From contig NZ_LFBV01000001.1 of NCBI RefSeq assembly GCF_001905345.1, positions 1,623,321 to 1,687,320 of the forward strand: a stretch of 64,000 nt of DNA. The letters run 5' to 3'. Below, in pieces: positions 18,885-27,302 of this stretch (positions are counted from its first letter, which is position 1; each line of letters opens with the position of its first letter). This DNA is from Streptomyces uncialis. GTDB taxonomy: Bacteria; Actinomycetota; Actinomycetes; Streptomycetales; Streptomycetaceae. Both the position numbers and the translations under genes were made by a program. The notes under the pieces were generated by a model, which had not been told where the DNA came from, made no database searches, and was given only the letters and a program-made list of their open reading frames with translations.

Positions 18885-19290
18885 GCCTTCGCTCGCGCTT
18901 GCGGGTGCTGCCGCGTGCTGTCGCTGTCCGGGCGCGGGCCGGTTCTCGTCTTCGCGCAGTTCCCCGCGCCCCTTTGGGGGCGCTGCCTGTCTGGTGTTGT
19001 TCTTCGGGTGCGGCTCTGCCCTCGTCTTTTGCGCAGTTCCCCGCGCCCCTTTGGGGCGCGTCCGGCTGGTTCTTCGGGTCGGTGCCGGTCGGGATTCTCC
19101 GTCCTCGCTCCAACGCGCTCGGTAACACGTCCAGTGGTCCGACTGAAGAGCGTCGGAGTCTGCGGGGAGAGATTCCCGCCCACCCCCTTCGGCAGCAGCG
19201 CGACTGCGCGAGGAGAGGGGTGCCCCTTCAGGTTCAGGGGCGCGGGGAACTGCGCAACCTACGAGCGACCTGTGCGGGGACAAGTGGGTT
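18885..19290. repeat. composite intergenic repeat locus C
   Basis: From left: reverse terminal module (about 18890-18902), reverse hairpin units (about 18955-18975, 19030-19050), L element in reverse orientation, then a forward unit (about 19234-19255). It fills most of the gap between operon 1 and the ECF sigma gene. No gene is supported in it. Confidence 0.8.
19042..19216 (-). repeat. L element copy 2
   Basis: Reverse-oriented copy: H3 CGCGCCCC-TTT-GGGGCGCG at 19042-19060, H2 at 19110-19122 (complement CCGAGCGCGTTGG), conserved core near 19143-19162 with one change, then a degenerate H1. It is the most diverged of the five copies in H1. Confidence 0.75.
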
Positions 19291-19331
19291 CAGCACAGGG
19301 AACCTCCGGGGTGTGACGGCGGAAGTGATCT

Positions 19332-19359
19332 GTAACGTCCGGGGTCCCCCAAGCGTGCT
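19332..19359 (+). promoter_or_regulatory. candidate ECF-type promoter of sigma gene
   Basis: GTAACG (19332-19337), 16-bp spacer, CGTGCT (19354-19359), about 45 bp before the sigma-factor start. An AAC-containing -35 and CGT-containing -10 at this distance are typical of ECF promoters, suggesting autoregulation. Confidence 0.45.
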
Positions 19360-19403
19360 TATGGCAGGAAGGACGGACCGACCCAGGTCAGAACGGGGGG
19401 ACG

Positions 19404-19937
19404 ATGGCGACGATCACCACCGCATCGGAGGATTTCGACGCGTTCTACAGCGCCACCGCCAAGCGCCTGGTCGCGACGGTGTACGCGACGACAGGCGATC
19501 TTGCGGAGGCGGAGGACGCGGTACAGGAAGCGTTCGTGAGGGCATGGCAGCGCTGGCCCAAACTCACTCGGGAGGGTGACCCCCTCCCCTGGGTGCGCCG
19601 CGTGGCCCTGCGCCTCGCGATCAGCACCTGGCGCCGGACGAAGGGCAGGATGCGCGCCCACTTCCGGCACGGCCCGCAGCGGGACGTACCGGAGCTGTCC
19701 GCGGACCGGGTCGCACTGATGGCGGCTTTGCGGCAGCTGACCCCGGACCAGCGCCAGGTGGTGGTCCTGCACCATCTGCTGGACCTGCCGGTGGAGCAGG
19801 TCGCCCGGGAGACGGGCGCGTCGAACGGCGCGGTGCGGACCCGGCTGAGCCGGGCCCGCAAGGTGCTCGGCGAGCGCCTCACGGAGAACGACAAGGCATT
19901 TCGCGGCGAACTGAGTGGCAAAGGGGCGATCCGATGA
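19404..19937 (+). CDS. ECF RNA polymerase sigma factor (SigE-family, SigM-like)
   Basis: Product of 177 residues; ATG at 19404 with GGGGGGA upstream. Region 2: DFDAFYSATAKRLVATVYA...EAEDAVQEAFVRAWQRWP. Region 4: LRQLTPDQRQVVVLHHLLDL followed by the HTH VEQVARETGASNGAVRTRLS. The ATGA overlap with the next gene implies coupled translation with a likely regulator. It sits between two oligopeptide transporter operons, so peptides or envelope state may be its cue, but target genes are not shown by the sequence. Its own start is preceded by an ECF-like promoter. Confidence 0.93.
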   Translation: MATITTASEDFDAFYSATAKRLVATVYATTGDLAEAEDAVQEAFVRAWQRWPKLTREGDPLPWVRRVALRLAISTWRRTKGRMRAHFRHGPQRDVPELSADRVALMAALRQLTPDQRQVVVLHHLLDLPVEQVARETGASNGAVRTRLSRARKVLGERLTENDKAFRGELSGKGAIR

Positions 19938-20632
19938 ACGAGGTCGAGGAACTGCTGGACGACACGGTGACGCTGATGCCGAGCGGGGCCGAGCTGAGGG
20001 CGAGGGCCGCCCGCCGCCGGGGGCGCCGCCTGGCGGGCGCCGGAGCGGCGGTGGCGGTGGCCGCCGGGGTCATCGCCTGGTCCGTCGTACCGGAGAGCGG
20101 CCCCGGAGAGTCCCGTCCGGCGAGCTCGCCCAGCGTGATATCGACGGACGGCCGGCCTTCGACCCCGTACCGCGTGGACGACGACGTCATGCTGCTGGAG
20201 CCGGATGTCCTGCCGGACGCCGACCGCGCCCAGTGGAAGACCCGTGCGGGCATGTGGACATCGCCGGATAACATCACGGAGCTGTCCCTCGATCTGAGGT
20301 GCCGGGGCGCGGACAGCGGCCCGGGCATCGACCGCGGCAACCACGGGTACAGCTCGGAGCACGTGGGCAAGGGCGGCGCCACCGCCATGCAGCGGTACGC
20401 GGAGTTCGAGGACCCGGCTGACGCCAGGGCGGACTTCACCAGAATCCAGAAGGCCCTGACGGCCTGCGGCCTGACGAAGGCGGGCTCGGGTGAGGCGGCG
20501 GGCTACAAGGGCCGGTCCGCGTCCGACGGCTACACAGGCGTGGACGCCAAGGGCCGCAAGGTGAACGTCATGCTCGAACACGCCACCAACTGGATCTACC
20601 TCGCAGAAACCCGCCCCCCCACCCCCAAGTGA
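19934..20632 (+). CDS. single-pass membrane protein coupled to ECF sigma factor (possible anti-sigma or sensor)
   Basis: Product of 232 residues; ATG at 19934 overlaps the sigma stop by 4 bp. The N-terminal 35 residues are cytoplasmic (NEVEELLDDTVTLMPSGAEL, then an Arg-rich ARRRGRR stretch). One membrane helix AGAGAAVAVAAGVIAWSVV follows, then about 180 extracellular residues. There is no zinc-binding HxxxCxxC motif, so it is not a classical ZAS anti-sigma factor. The short cytoplasmic part could still hold the sigma factor. Domain family not recognised; the role is inferred from position only. Confidence 0.75.
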   Translation: MNEVEELLDDTVTLMPSGAELRARAARRRGRRLAGAGAAVAVAAGVIAWSVVPESGPGESRPASSPSVISTDGRPSTPYRVDDDVMLLEPDVLPDADRAQWKTRAGMWTSPDNITELSLDLRCRGADSGPGIDRGNHGYSSEHVGKGGATAMQRYAEFEDPADARADFTRIQKALTACGLTKAGSGEAAGYKGRSASDGYTGVDAKGRKVNVMLEHATNWIYLAETRPPTPK

Positions 20633-20659
20633 CCAGTGGACAGACCCGAAGCCGACGAT

Positions 20660-21115
20660 CGCCCCGAAGCGGGCACCCCAATGGAGCGCGGGGAACCGCG
20701 CGAAAGCGAGAACCGTCCCGCACCCGAAGAACCACGGGCCGGGGCACCTCCCAGGGGCGCGGGGAACTGCGCAAAAGACGAGGGCGCACCCGCACCCGAA
20801 GAGCAACGGATCGGGGCACCTCCCAGGGGCGCGGGGAACTGCGCACCCCACGAGCGACGGCACAGGGACGAGTACGTCCAGCACAGGAAACCCAGGGGCG
20901 CGGGGAACCGCGCAAAAGACGAGGGCGCACCCGCACCCGAAGAGCAACGGATCGGGGCAGCATCCAGGGGCGCGGGGAACTGCGCACCCACCGAGCGACG
21001 GCACAGGGACAAGTGCGCCCAGCACAGGAAACCCAGGGGGCGCGAGCAAAGGCGACCCGCACAGGGACAAGCGCGTCCAGCACAGGAAACCTGGGCAGCG
21101 CGAGCGAAGGCGACA
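20660..21115. repeat. repeat locus D (forward units only)
   Basis: Five forward hairpin units or near-units (about 20753-20773, 20825-20845, 20892-20912, 20965-20985 and a degenerate one near 20687). Two inter-unit types alternate: one starting AAAAGACGAGGGCG and one starting ACCCACCGAGCGACGG. It ends with two terminal-module-like blocks (about 21037-21055 and 21094-21113). No L element. It begins about 30 bp after the membrane-protein stop. Confidence 0.8.
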
Positions 21116-21206
21116 TGCACCCACCCGGGTGGGCTGAATATGCGCAATGCGGAGAGTGAGGCGATATTTGGGCCTAAGTGAAGAGAGCGAACCGAGGAGG
21201 CACCGC

Positions 21207-22853
21207 ATGCGTGGAGTCACGCGCGCTACCCGCGCCGCCAGGGCCACCGCGGCCACCGCCGTGGCCCTCGCGGCGACGGCGACGGCCTGCGGGGGCGGCG
21301 GCAGCAGTGGCGGCGGCGGCGACGGCTCCGGGGTCGTGAGTTCCTCCTGGGGGGACCCGCAGAACCCGTTGGAACCCGCCAACACCAACGAAGTGCAGGG
21401 CGGCAAGGTCCTCGACATGATCTTCCGCGGCCTCAAGCGCTACAACGCCGACACGGGCGCCGCCGAGGACATGCTCGCGGAGAAGATCGAGACGTCGGAC
21501 TCGCAGAACTTCAAGATCACGGTGAAGGGCGGCTGGAAGTTCAGCAACGGCGAGGCGGTCACCGCGCACTCCTTCGTCAACGCCTGGAACTACGGGGCGA
21601 GCCTGAAGAACAACCAGAAGAACGCGTACTTCTTCGGGTACATCGACGGCTACGACAAGGTCCACCCGGACTCCGGCAGCCAGAGCGCCGACACCCTCTC
21701 CGGGCTGAAGGTCGAGAGCGATCTGACGTTCACGGTGAAGCTGAACCAGAAGTTCTCCACGTTCCCCGACACCCTCGGGTACGCCGCGTTCGCCCCGCTG
21801 CCGCAGACGTTCTTCGACGACCGGCAGGCGTGGCTCGCCAAGCCCGTCGGCAACGGCCCGTACGCCGTCGACTCGTACAACAGGGGCTCCCAGATGTCGC
21901 TGCGGGCCTGGGCCGACTACCCGGGCTCCGACAAGGCGCAGAACGGCGGGATCGACCTCAAGGTCTACACCGACAACAACACCGCGTACACCGATCTGAT
22001 CGCCGGCAACCTCGATCTGGTCGACGACATCCCGGCGGCCCAGCTGGGGAACGTCAAGGCGGACCTCGGCGACCGCTACATCAACACCCCCGCCGGGATC
22101 ATCCAGACCCTCGCCTTCCCGTTCTACGACAAGGCGTGGTCGGACGAGAAGGTCCTGAAGGTCCGCCAGGGGCTGTCCCGGGGGATCGACCGCAAGCAGA
22201 TCACCGACACGATCTTCCACCAGACCCGCACCCCCGCCACCGACTGGACCTCCCCGGTGCTCGGCGAGGACGGCGGCTTCAAGGGAGGGCTGTGCGGTGA
22301 CTCCTGCGACTACGACCCGGACGCGGCCAAGAAGCTGATCGACGAGGGCGGCGGTCTGCCCGGCGGACAGGTGAAGATCTCGTACAACGCCGACACCGGC
22401 TCCCACAAGGAGTGGGTGGACGCCGTCTGCAACTCCATCAACAACGCGCTCGGCAACAGCGAGGCGTGTGTCGGCAACCCGATCGGCACCTTCGCGGACT
22501 TCCGCAGCCAGATCACCCAGTCCAAGATGTCCGGCCCGTTCCGCGCGGGCTGGCAGATGGACTATCCGCTCATCCAGAACTTCCTCCAGCCGCTCTACTA
22601 CACCAACGCCTCCTCCAACGACGGCAAGTGGTCCGATCCGGACTTCGACAAGCTGGTCGACCAAGCCAACGCCGAGACCGACCAGGCCAAGGCCGTGGGG
22701 CTGTTCCAGCAGGCGGAGGAGGTCGTCCGGGACAACATGGCGGCCATCCCGCTCTGGTACCAGAACGGCAGCGCGGGCTACTCGGAGCGGATCTCGAACG
22801 TCGCGCTGAACCAGTTCAGCGTGCCCGTCTACAACGAGATCAAGGTCGGCTGA
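21207..22853 (+). CDS. oligopeptide ABC transporter substrate-binding lipoprotein (operon 2)
   Basis: Product of 548 residues; ATG at 21207 after GAGGAGG. Signal peptide with lipobox-type end ATAC, then a Gly/Ser linker. SBP_bac_5 domain with GWKFSNGEAVTAHSFVNAWN and KPVGNGPYAVDSY. Same size and layout as the binding protein of operon 1 but much diverged, so the two systems probably take different peptides. Cysteines at about residues 360-370 (GLCGDSCDYD) and later are absent from the first paralogue and might form a disulfide. Upstream 60 bp is less GC-rich (GCGATATTTGGGCC) and may hold the promoter. Confidence 0.93.
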   Translation: MRGVTRATRAARATAATAVALAATATACGGGGSSGGGGDGSGVVSSSWGDPQNPLEPANTNEVQGGKVLDMIFRGLKRYNADTGAAEDMLAEKIETSDSQNFKITVKGGWKFSNGEAVTAHSFVNAWNYGASLKNNQKNAYFFGYIDGYDKVHPDSGSQSADTLSGLKVESDLTFTVKLNQKFSTFPDTLGYAAFAPLPQTFFDDRQAWLAKPVGNGPYAVDSYNRGSQMSLRAWADYPGSDKAQNGGIDLKVYTDNNTAYTDLIAGNLDLVDDIPAAQLGNVKADLGDRYINTPAGIIQTLAFPFYDKAWSDEKVLKVRQGLSRGIDRKQITDTIFHQTRTPATDWTSPVLGEDGGFKGGLCGDSCDYDPDAAKKLIDEGGGLPGGQVKISYNADTGSHKEWVDAVCNSINNALGNSEACVGNPIGTFADFRSQITQSKMSGPFRAGWQMDYPLIQNFLQPLYYTNASSNDGKWSDPDFDKLVDQANAETDQAKAVGLFQQAEEVVRDNMAAIPLWYQNGSAGYSERISNVALNQFSVPVYNEIKVG

Positions 22854-22875
22854 CGCCGACGCGGCGGCCCGTCCA

Positions 22876-22909
22876 CCGGCCCCGGCACCCGCCTCGCGCG
22901 CGGGGCCGG
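22876..22909 (+). terminator. intra-operon hairpin after binding-protein gene (operon 2)
   Basis: CCGGCCCCG (22876-22884) pairs perfectly with CGGGGCCGG (22901-22909). It lies between binding-protein and permease genes, at the same place as the paired hairpins of operon 1. Confidence 0.65.
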
Positions 22910-22953
22910 GCCCCGGTCCTCCCCCCGGCGAACCACGACCCCCGGAGCGGTAC

Positions 22954-23877
22954 ATGGGACGGTATGTGATCCGGCGTCTGCTCCAGATGATCCCCGTCTT
23001 CATCGGCGCGACCCTGCTGATCTTCCTGATGGTGAACGTGATGGGCGACCCCATCGCGGGTCTGTGCGGACAGCGGGCCTGCGACGCGTCGACCGCCGCC
23101 CAACTGGAGAAGGAGTTCGGCCTCGACAAACCGGTGTGGCAGCAATACCTGACCTATATGGGCAATGTCTTCACCGGTGACTTCGGCACCGCCTTCAACG
23201 GCCAGCCGGTCACCGAGCTGATGGCGTCCGCGTTCCCGGTGACCATCCGGCTGACCCTCGTCGCGATCTTCTTCGAGATCGTCATCGGCATCACCCTCGG
23301 GGTGATCACCGGGATGCGCCGGGGCGCCCCCGTCGACACCGGGGTCCTCGTGCTCACCCTGGTCGTGATCTCGGTGCCCACCTTCGTCACCGGACTGCTG
23401 CTGCAACTGCTCCTCGGCGTCGAGTGGGGCTGGATCCGGCCGTCCGTCTCACCGGGCGCCCCGCTGGACGAGCTGATCGTGCCCGGTCTCGTCCTCGCCT
23501 CGGTCTCCCTCGCGTACGTCACCCGGCTGACCCGGACCTCCATCGCGGAGAACCGGCGCGCCGACTACGTCCGTACCGCCGTCGCCAAGGGGCTGCCCCG
23601 GCGCCGCGTCGTCGGCCGGCATCTGCTGCGCAACTCGCTCATCCCGGTGATCACCTTCATCGGCACCGACATCGGGGCACTGATGGGCGGCGCCATCGTC
23701 ACCGAGCGCATCTTCAACATCCACGGCGTCGGCTACCAGCTCTACCAGGGCATCCTCCGGCAGAACACCCAGACCGTCGTCGGCTTCGTGACCGTGCTGG
23801 TGCTGGTCTTCCTGGTGGCGAACCTGCTCGTCGACCTGCTCTACGCCGTACTCGACCCGAGGATCCGCTATGCCTGA
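22954..23877 (+). CDS. oligopeptide ABC transporter permease, DppB/OppB type (operon 2)
   Basis: Product of 307 residues; ATG at 22954. N-terminus MGRYVIRRLLQMIPVFIGAT matches the operon 1 paralogue almost residue for residue. About six membrane segments, EAA-loop region LTRTSIAENRRADYVRTAVA. A CGQRACD pair of cysteines lies in the first external loop. It ends in the same ATGCCTGA 8-bp overlap with the following permease gene as in operon 1. Confidence 0.94.
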   Translation: MGRYVIRRLLQMIPVFIGATLLIFLMVNVMGDPIAGLCGQRACDASTAAQLEKEFGLDKPVWQQYLTYMGNVFTGDFGTAFNGQPVTELMASAFPVTIRLTLVAIFFEIVIGITLGVITGMRRGAPVDTGVLVLTLVVISVPTFVTGLLLQLLLGVEWGWIRPSVSPGAPLDELIVPGLVLASVSLAYVTRLTRTSIAENRRADYVRTAVAKGLPRRRVVGRHLLRNSLIPVITFIGTDIGALMGGAIVTERIFNIHGVGYQLYQGILRQNTQTVVGFVTVLVLVFLVANLLVDLLYAVLDPRIRYA

Positions 23878-24847
23878 GCAACTGCCCGACGACGGCGCGA
23901 TCGCCTCGACCGGCGCGGGCGGGGCCATGGATCTCGCCACCGCCGAGGGCGCGAGCCTGGAGCGCGTCCCCGGCGGGCCCGAGGGCACCGGACCCGAGCA
24001 CAAGGCACGCTCCCTGTGGTCCGACGCCTGGCACGATCTGCGCCGCAACCCGGTCTTCCTGCTCTCCGCCTTCGTCATCCTCTTCCTGGTCTTCATCTCC
24101 CTGTGGCCCGGCGCCATCACCACCGGCAGCCCCCTCGACTGCAATCTCGCCGACGCCCAGAAGGGCTCCGAACCCGGCCACCCCTTCGGCTTCAACGGCC
24201 AGGGCTGCGATGTGTACACCCGTACCGTGTACGGGGCCCGGACCTCCGTCACCGTCGGTGTCTGCGCCACGCTCGGGGTCGCGTTGCTCGGCTCCCTCTT
24301 CGGCGGGCTCGCCGGATTCTTCGGCGGCACCTGGGACGCGCTGCTGTCCCGGCTCACCGATGTGTTCTTCGCGATCCCCGTCGTCCTCGGCGGACTCGTC
24401 CTGCTGTCGGTGGTCACCAGCAACACCGTCTGGCCCGTCATCGGCTTCATGATCCTGCTCGGCTGGCCCCAGATCTCCCGGATCGCCCGCGGCTCGGTCA
24501 TCACCGCCAAACAGAACGACTACGTCCAGGCCGCCCGCGCGCTCGGCGCGTCCAGCTCCCGCATGCTGCTGCGCCACATCACGCCCAACGCCGTCGCCCC
24601 GGTCATCGTCGTCGCGACGATCGCCCTCGGTACGTACATCTCGCTGGAGGCCACGCTGTCCTACCTCGGTGTCGGTCTGAAACCGCCGACCGTCTCCTGG
24701 GGCATCGACATCTCCTCGGCGTCCCCCTACATCCGCAACGCCCCGCACGCGCTGCTGTGGCCCGCCGGAGCGCTGGCCGTCACCGTGCTCGCGTTCATCA
24801 TGCTCGGCGACGCCGTACGCGACGCCCTCGACCCCAAGCTGCGCTGA
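23870..24847 (+). CDS. oligopeptide ABC transporter permease, DppC/OppC type (operon 2)
   Basis: Product of 325 residues; ATG at 23870 within the preceding gene's end. A cytoplasmic tail of about 45 residues precedes KARSLWSDAWHDLRRNPVFL and about six membrane helices. EAA-loop region QNDYVQAARALGASSSRMLL. It partners the DppB-type subunit at 22954-23877. Like its operon 1 counterpart it is followed within 15 bp by the ATPase gene. Confidence 0.94.
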   Translation: MPEQLPDDGAIASTGAGGAMDLATAEGASLERVPGGPEGTGPEHKARSLWSDAWHDLRRNPVFLLSAFVILFLVFISLWPGAITTGSPLDCNLADAQKGSEPGHPFGFNGQGCDVYTRTVYGARTSVTVGVCATLGVALLGSLFGGLAGFFGGTWDALLSRLTDVFFAIPVVLGGLVLLSVVTSNTVWPVIGFMILLGWPQISRIARGSVITAKQNDYVQAARALGASSSRMLLRHITPNAVAPVIVVATIALGTYISLEATLSYLGVGLKPPTVSWGIDISSASPYIRNAPHALLWPAGALAVTVLAFIMLGDAVRDALDPKLR

Positions 24848-24860
24848 GGAGGCGGCCGAG

Positions 24861-25835
24861 ATGCTGCTCGACGTACGCGAACTACAGGTGGAGTTCCGGA
24901 CCAGGGACGGTGTCGCCAAGGCCGTCAACGGCGTGTCGTACTCCCTCGACGCCGGGGAGACCCTGGCCGTGCTCGGCGAGTCCGGTTCCGGCAAGTCGGT
25001 GACCGCGCAGGCGATCATGGGCATCCTCGACATCCCGCCCGGCCGGATCACCGGCGGCGAGATCCTCTTCAAGGGCCGCGATCTGCTCACCCTCAAGGAG
25101 GACGCCCGGCGGAAGGTCCGGGGCGCCGAGATGGCGATGATCTTCCAGGACGCCCTGTCGTCCCTGAACCCCGTCCTCACCGTCGGCGACCAGCTCGGCG
25201 AGATGTTCCGCGTCCACCGGGGCGCGTCCCGCAAGGCCGCCCGCGCCCAGGCCGTCGAGCTGATGGAACGGGTACGCATCCCCGCCGCCGCCGAACGCGT
25301 CGGCCAGTACCCGCACCAGTTCTCCGGCGGTATGCGCCAGCGCATCATGATCGCGATGGCGCTCGCCCTGGAACCGGACCTGATCATCGCGGACGAACCC
25401 ACCACCGCCCTGGACGTCACCGTCCAGGCCCAGGTCATGGAACTGCTCGCGGACCTCCAGCGGGAACTGAACATGGGTCTGATCCTCATCACCCATGACC
25501 TCGGTGTCGTCGCGGACGTCGCCGACCGGATCGCGGTGATGTACGCGGGCCGGATCGTGGAGACCGCCCCCGTCCACGACATCTACAAGGCGCCCGCCCA
25601 CCCCTACACCAAGGGCCTGCTCGAATCGATCCCGCGCCTCGACCAGAAGGGCCAGGAGCTCTTCGCCATCAAGGGCCTGCCGCCGAACCTCATGCACATC
25701 CCGTCGGGCTGCGCCTTCCATCCCCGCTGCCCGATGGCCCAGGACATCTGCCGCACCGACGAGCCTCCGCTCGCCGAGGTCTCCGCCGAACGCCGCAGCG
25801 CGTGCCACTTCTGGAGGGAGACGCTCCGTGGCTGA
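24861..25835 (+). CDS. oligopeptide ABC transporter ATPase, OppD/DppD type (operon 2)
   Basis: Product of 324 residues; ATG at 24861 after GAGGAGG. Walker [11 protein letters not shown], signature FSGGMRQR, Walker [10 protein letters not shown]. The full C-terminal domain is present ([20 protein letters not shown] ... RRSACHFW) with four cysteines that in mycobacterial OppD, as I recall, bind an iron-sulfur cluster. It is the intact reference for the frameshifted paralogue in operon 1. It overlaps the next gene by 8 bp. Confidence 0.95.
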   Translation: MLLDVRELQVEFRTRDGVAKAVNGVSYSLDAGETLAVLGESGSGKSVTAQAIMGILDIPPGRITGGEILFKGRDLLTLKEDARRKVRGAEMAMIFQDALSSLNPVLTVGDQLGEMFRVHRGASRKAARAQAVELMERVRIPAAAERVGQYPHQFSGGMRQRIMIAMALALEPDLIIADEPTTALDVTVQAQVMELLADLQRELNMGLILITHDLGVVADVADRIAVMYAGRIVETAPVHDIYKAPAHPYTKGLLESIPRLDQKGQELFAIKGLPPNLMHIPSGCAFHPRCPMAQDICRTDEPPLAEVSAERRSACHFWRETLRG

Positions 25836-27093
25836 CCCCACCGCCCCGCCCGGTCTGCCCGTCGACGAACGGCTGGACGCGCCCGTCGCCCCCGGCGAGC
25901 CGATCCTGGAGGTCCGCGGGCTGGTCAAGCACTATCCGCTGACCCAGGGCATCCTCTTCAAGAAGCAGGTCGGCGCGGTCAAGGCCGTCGACGGTGTCGA
26001 CTTCGATCTGCACCAGGGCGAGACACTGGGGATCGTGGGGGAGTCCGGCTGCGGCAAGTCGACCGTCGCGAAGATGCTCGTCCATCTGGAACGCCCCACG
26101 GCCGGAGTGATCAAGTACAAGGGCGAGGACATCACCCGCTTGTCGGGGCGCGCGCTGAAGGCGGTGCGCCGCAACATCCAGATGGTGTTCCAGGACCCGT
26201 ACACCTCGCTGAACCCCCGGATGACCGTCGGGGACATCATCGGTGAGCCGTACGACATCCACCCCGAGGTGGCCCCGAAGGGCGACCGGCGCCGCAAGGT
26301 ACGGGAACTGCTCGATGTGGTGGGGCTCAACCCGGAGTACATCAACCGGTACCCGCACCAGTTCTCCGGCGGTCAGCGCCAGCGCATCGGTATCGCCCGC
26401 GGCCTCGCGCTGCGACCGGAGATCATCGTCGCCGACGAACCGGTCTCCGCGCTCGACGTGTCCGTGCAGGCGCAGGTCATCAATCTGATGGCGCGGCTCC
26501 AGGACGAGTTCGACCTCTCGTACCTCTTCATCGCGCACGATCTGTCGATCGTCCGGCACATCTCCGACCGGGTCGGGGTGATGTACCTGGGCCGCATCGT
26601 GGAACTCGGCACCGATCTGGAGATCTACGACCACCCCACGCACCCGTACACCCAGGCGCTGCTGTCCGCGGTGCCGGTCCCCGACCCCGAGGCGCGCGAG
26701 CACCGCGAGCGCGTCATCCTCACCGGGGACGTGCCCTCACCGGCGAACCCGCCGTCCGGCTGCCGCTTCCGCACCCGCTGCTGGAAGGCCCAGGAGCGCT
26801 GTGCGCTGGAGGTGCCGCTGCTCGCGGTCCCCGCCGAGTTCCGCTACGCCGGGGGACTGGCGGCGCACGCGTCGGCCTGCCACTTCGCGGAGGAGAAGCG
26901 GGTGGTCCCCCCGGACCCGGACAGCGACCCGGCATCCGACCCGGCATCCGGCCCCCCGGACGGCCCTCCGCCGGACACCCCTCCGGACACCCCTCCGGAC
27001 GGCCCCCCGGACGGCGCGCCCCCCGACAGCCCCCCGGACGGCGCACCTCCTGACCGCACACCCCCCGACGGCCCCCGGCCGCCCCATGTCTGA
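25828..27093 (+). CDS. oligopeptide ABC transporter ATPase, OppF/DppF type (operon 2), with Pro/Asp repeat tail
   Basis: Product of 421 residues; ATG-equivalent GTG at 25828. Walker [11 protein letters not shown], signature FSGGQRQR, Walker [13 protein letters not shown], and the Cys-rich end ([10 protein letters not shown]...SACHF). Beyond the normal family end an extra tail of about 65 residues is made of PPDG/PPDT/PPDS repeats, encoded by an imperfect DNA repeat from about 26935 to 27080. The operon 1 paralogue lacks this tail. It is likely disordered; function unknown. An 85-bp stretch (26141-26225) is identical to 18040-18124. Confidence 0.94.
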   Translation: MADPTAPPGLPVDERLDAPVAPGEPILEVRGLVKHYPLTQGILFKKQVGAVKAVDGVDFDLHQGETLGIVGESGCGKSTVAKMLVHLERPTAGVIKYKGEDITRLSGRALKAVRRNIQMVFQDPYTSLNPRMTVGDIIGEPYDIHPEVAPKGDRRRKVRELLDVVGLNPEYINRYPHQFSGGQRQRIGIARGLALRPEIIVADEPVSALDVSVQAQVINLMARLQDEFDLSYLFIAHDLSIVRHISDRVGVMYLGRIVELGTDLEIYDHPTHPYTQALLSAVPVPDPEAREHRERVILTGDVPSPANPPSGCRFRTRCWKAQERCALEVPLLAVPAEFRYAGGLAAHASACHFAEEKRVVPPDPDSDPASDPASGPPDGPPPDTPPDTPPDGPPDGAPPDSPPDGAPPDRTPPDGPRPPHV

Positions 27094-27233
27094 CCCGTGC
27101 CGACCGCCCGTCGTCCGCCGTCCGCCGCGTCACCCGTACGAGAACCCCGTTAACGCCCCGGCAATCCGCTCGCCACGGCGTCGATATACGGACCCGTCAG
27201 GCTGACGCACGCACGGCCGTGCGGGTGCCGTGG

Positions 27234-27267
27234 ACCGGCCGGGGCGCGCCATGTCGCCCCGGCCGGT
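27234..27267. terminator. bidirectional terminator between transporter operon 2 and S9 peptidase
   Basis: Perfect 13-bp stem ACCGGCCGGGGCG / CGCCCCGGCCGGT with an 8-base loop, placed between convergent genes. Confidence 0.9.
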
Positions 27268-27302
27268 GATCCGTTCACGGCCCGTACCGCCGGACGGTCC
27301 GG

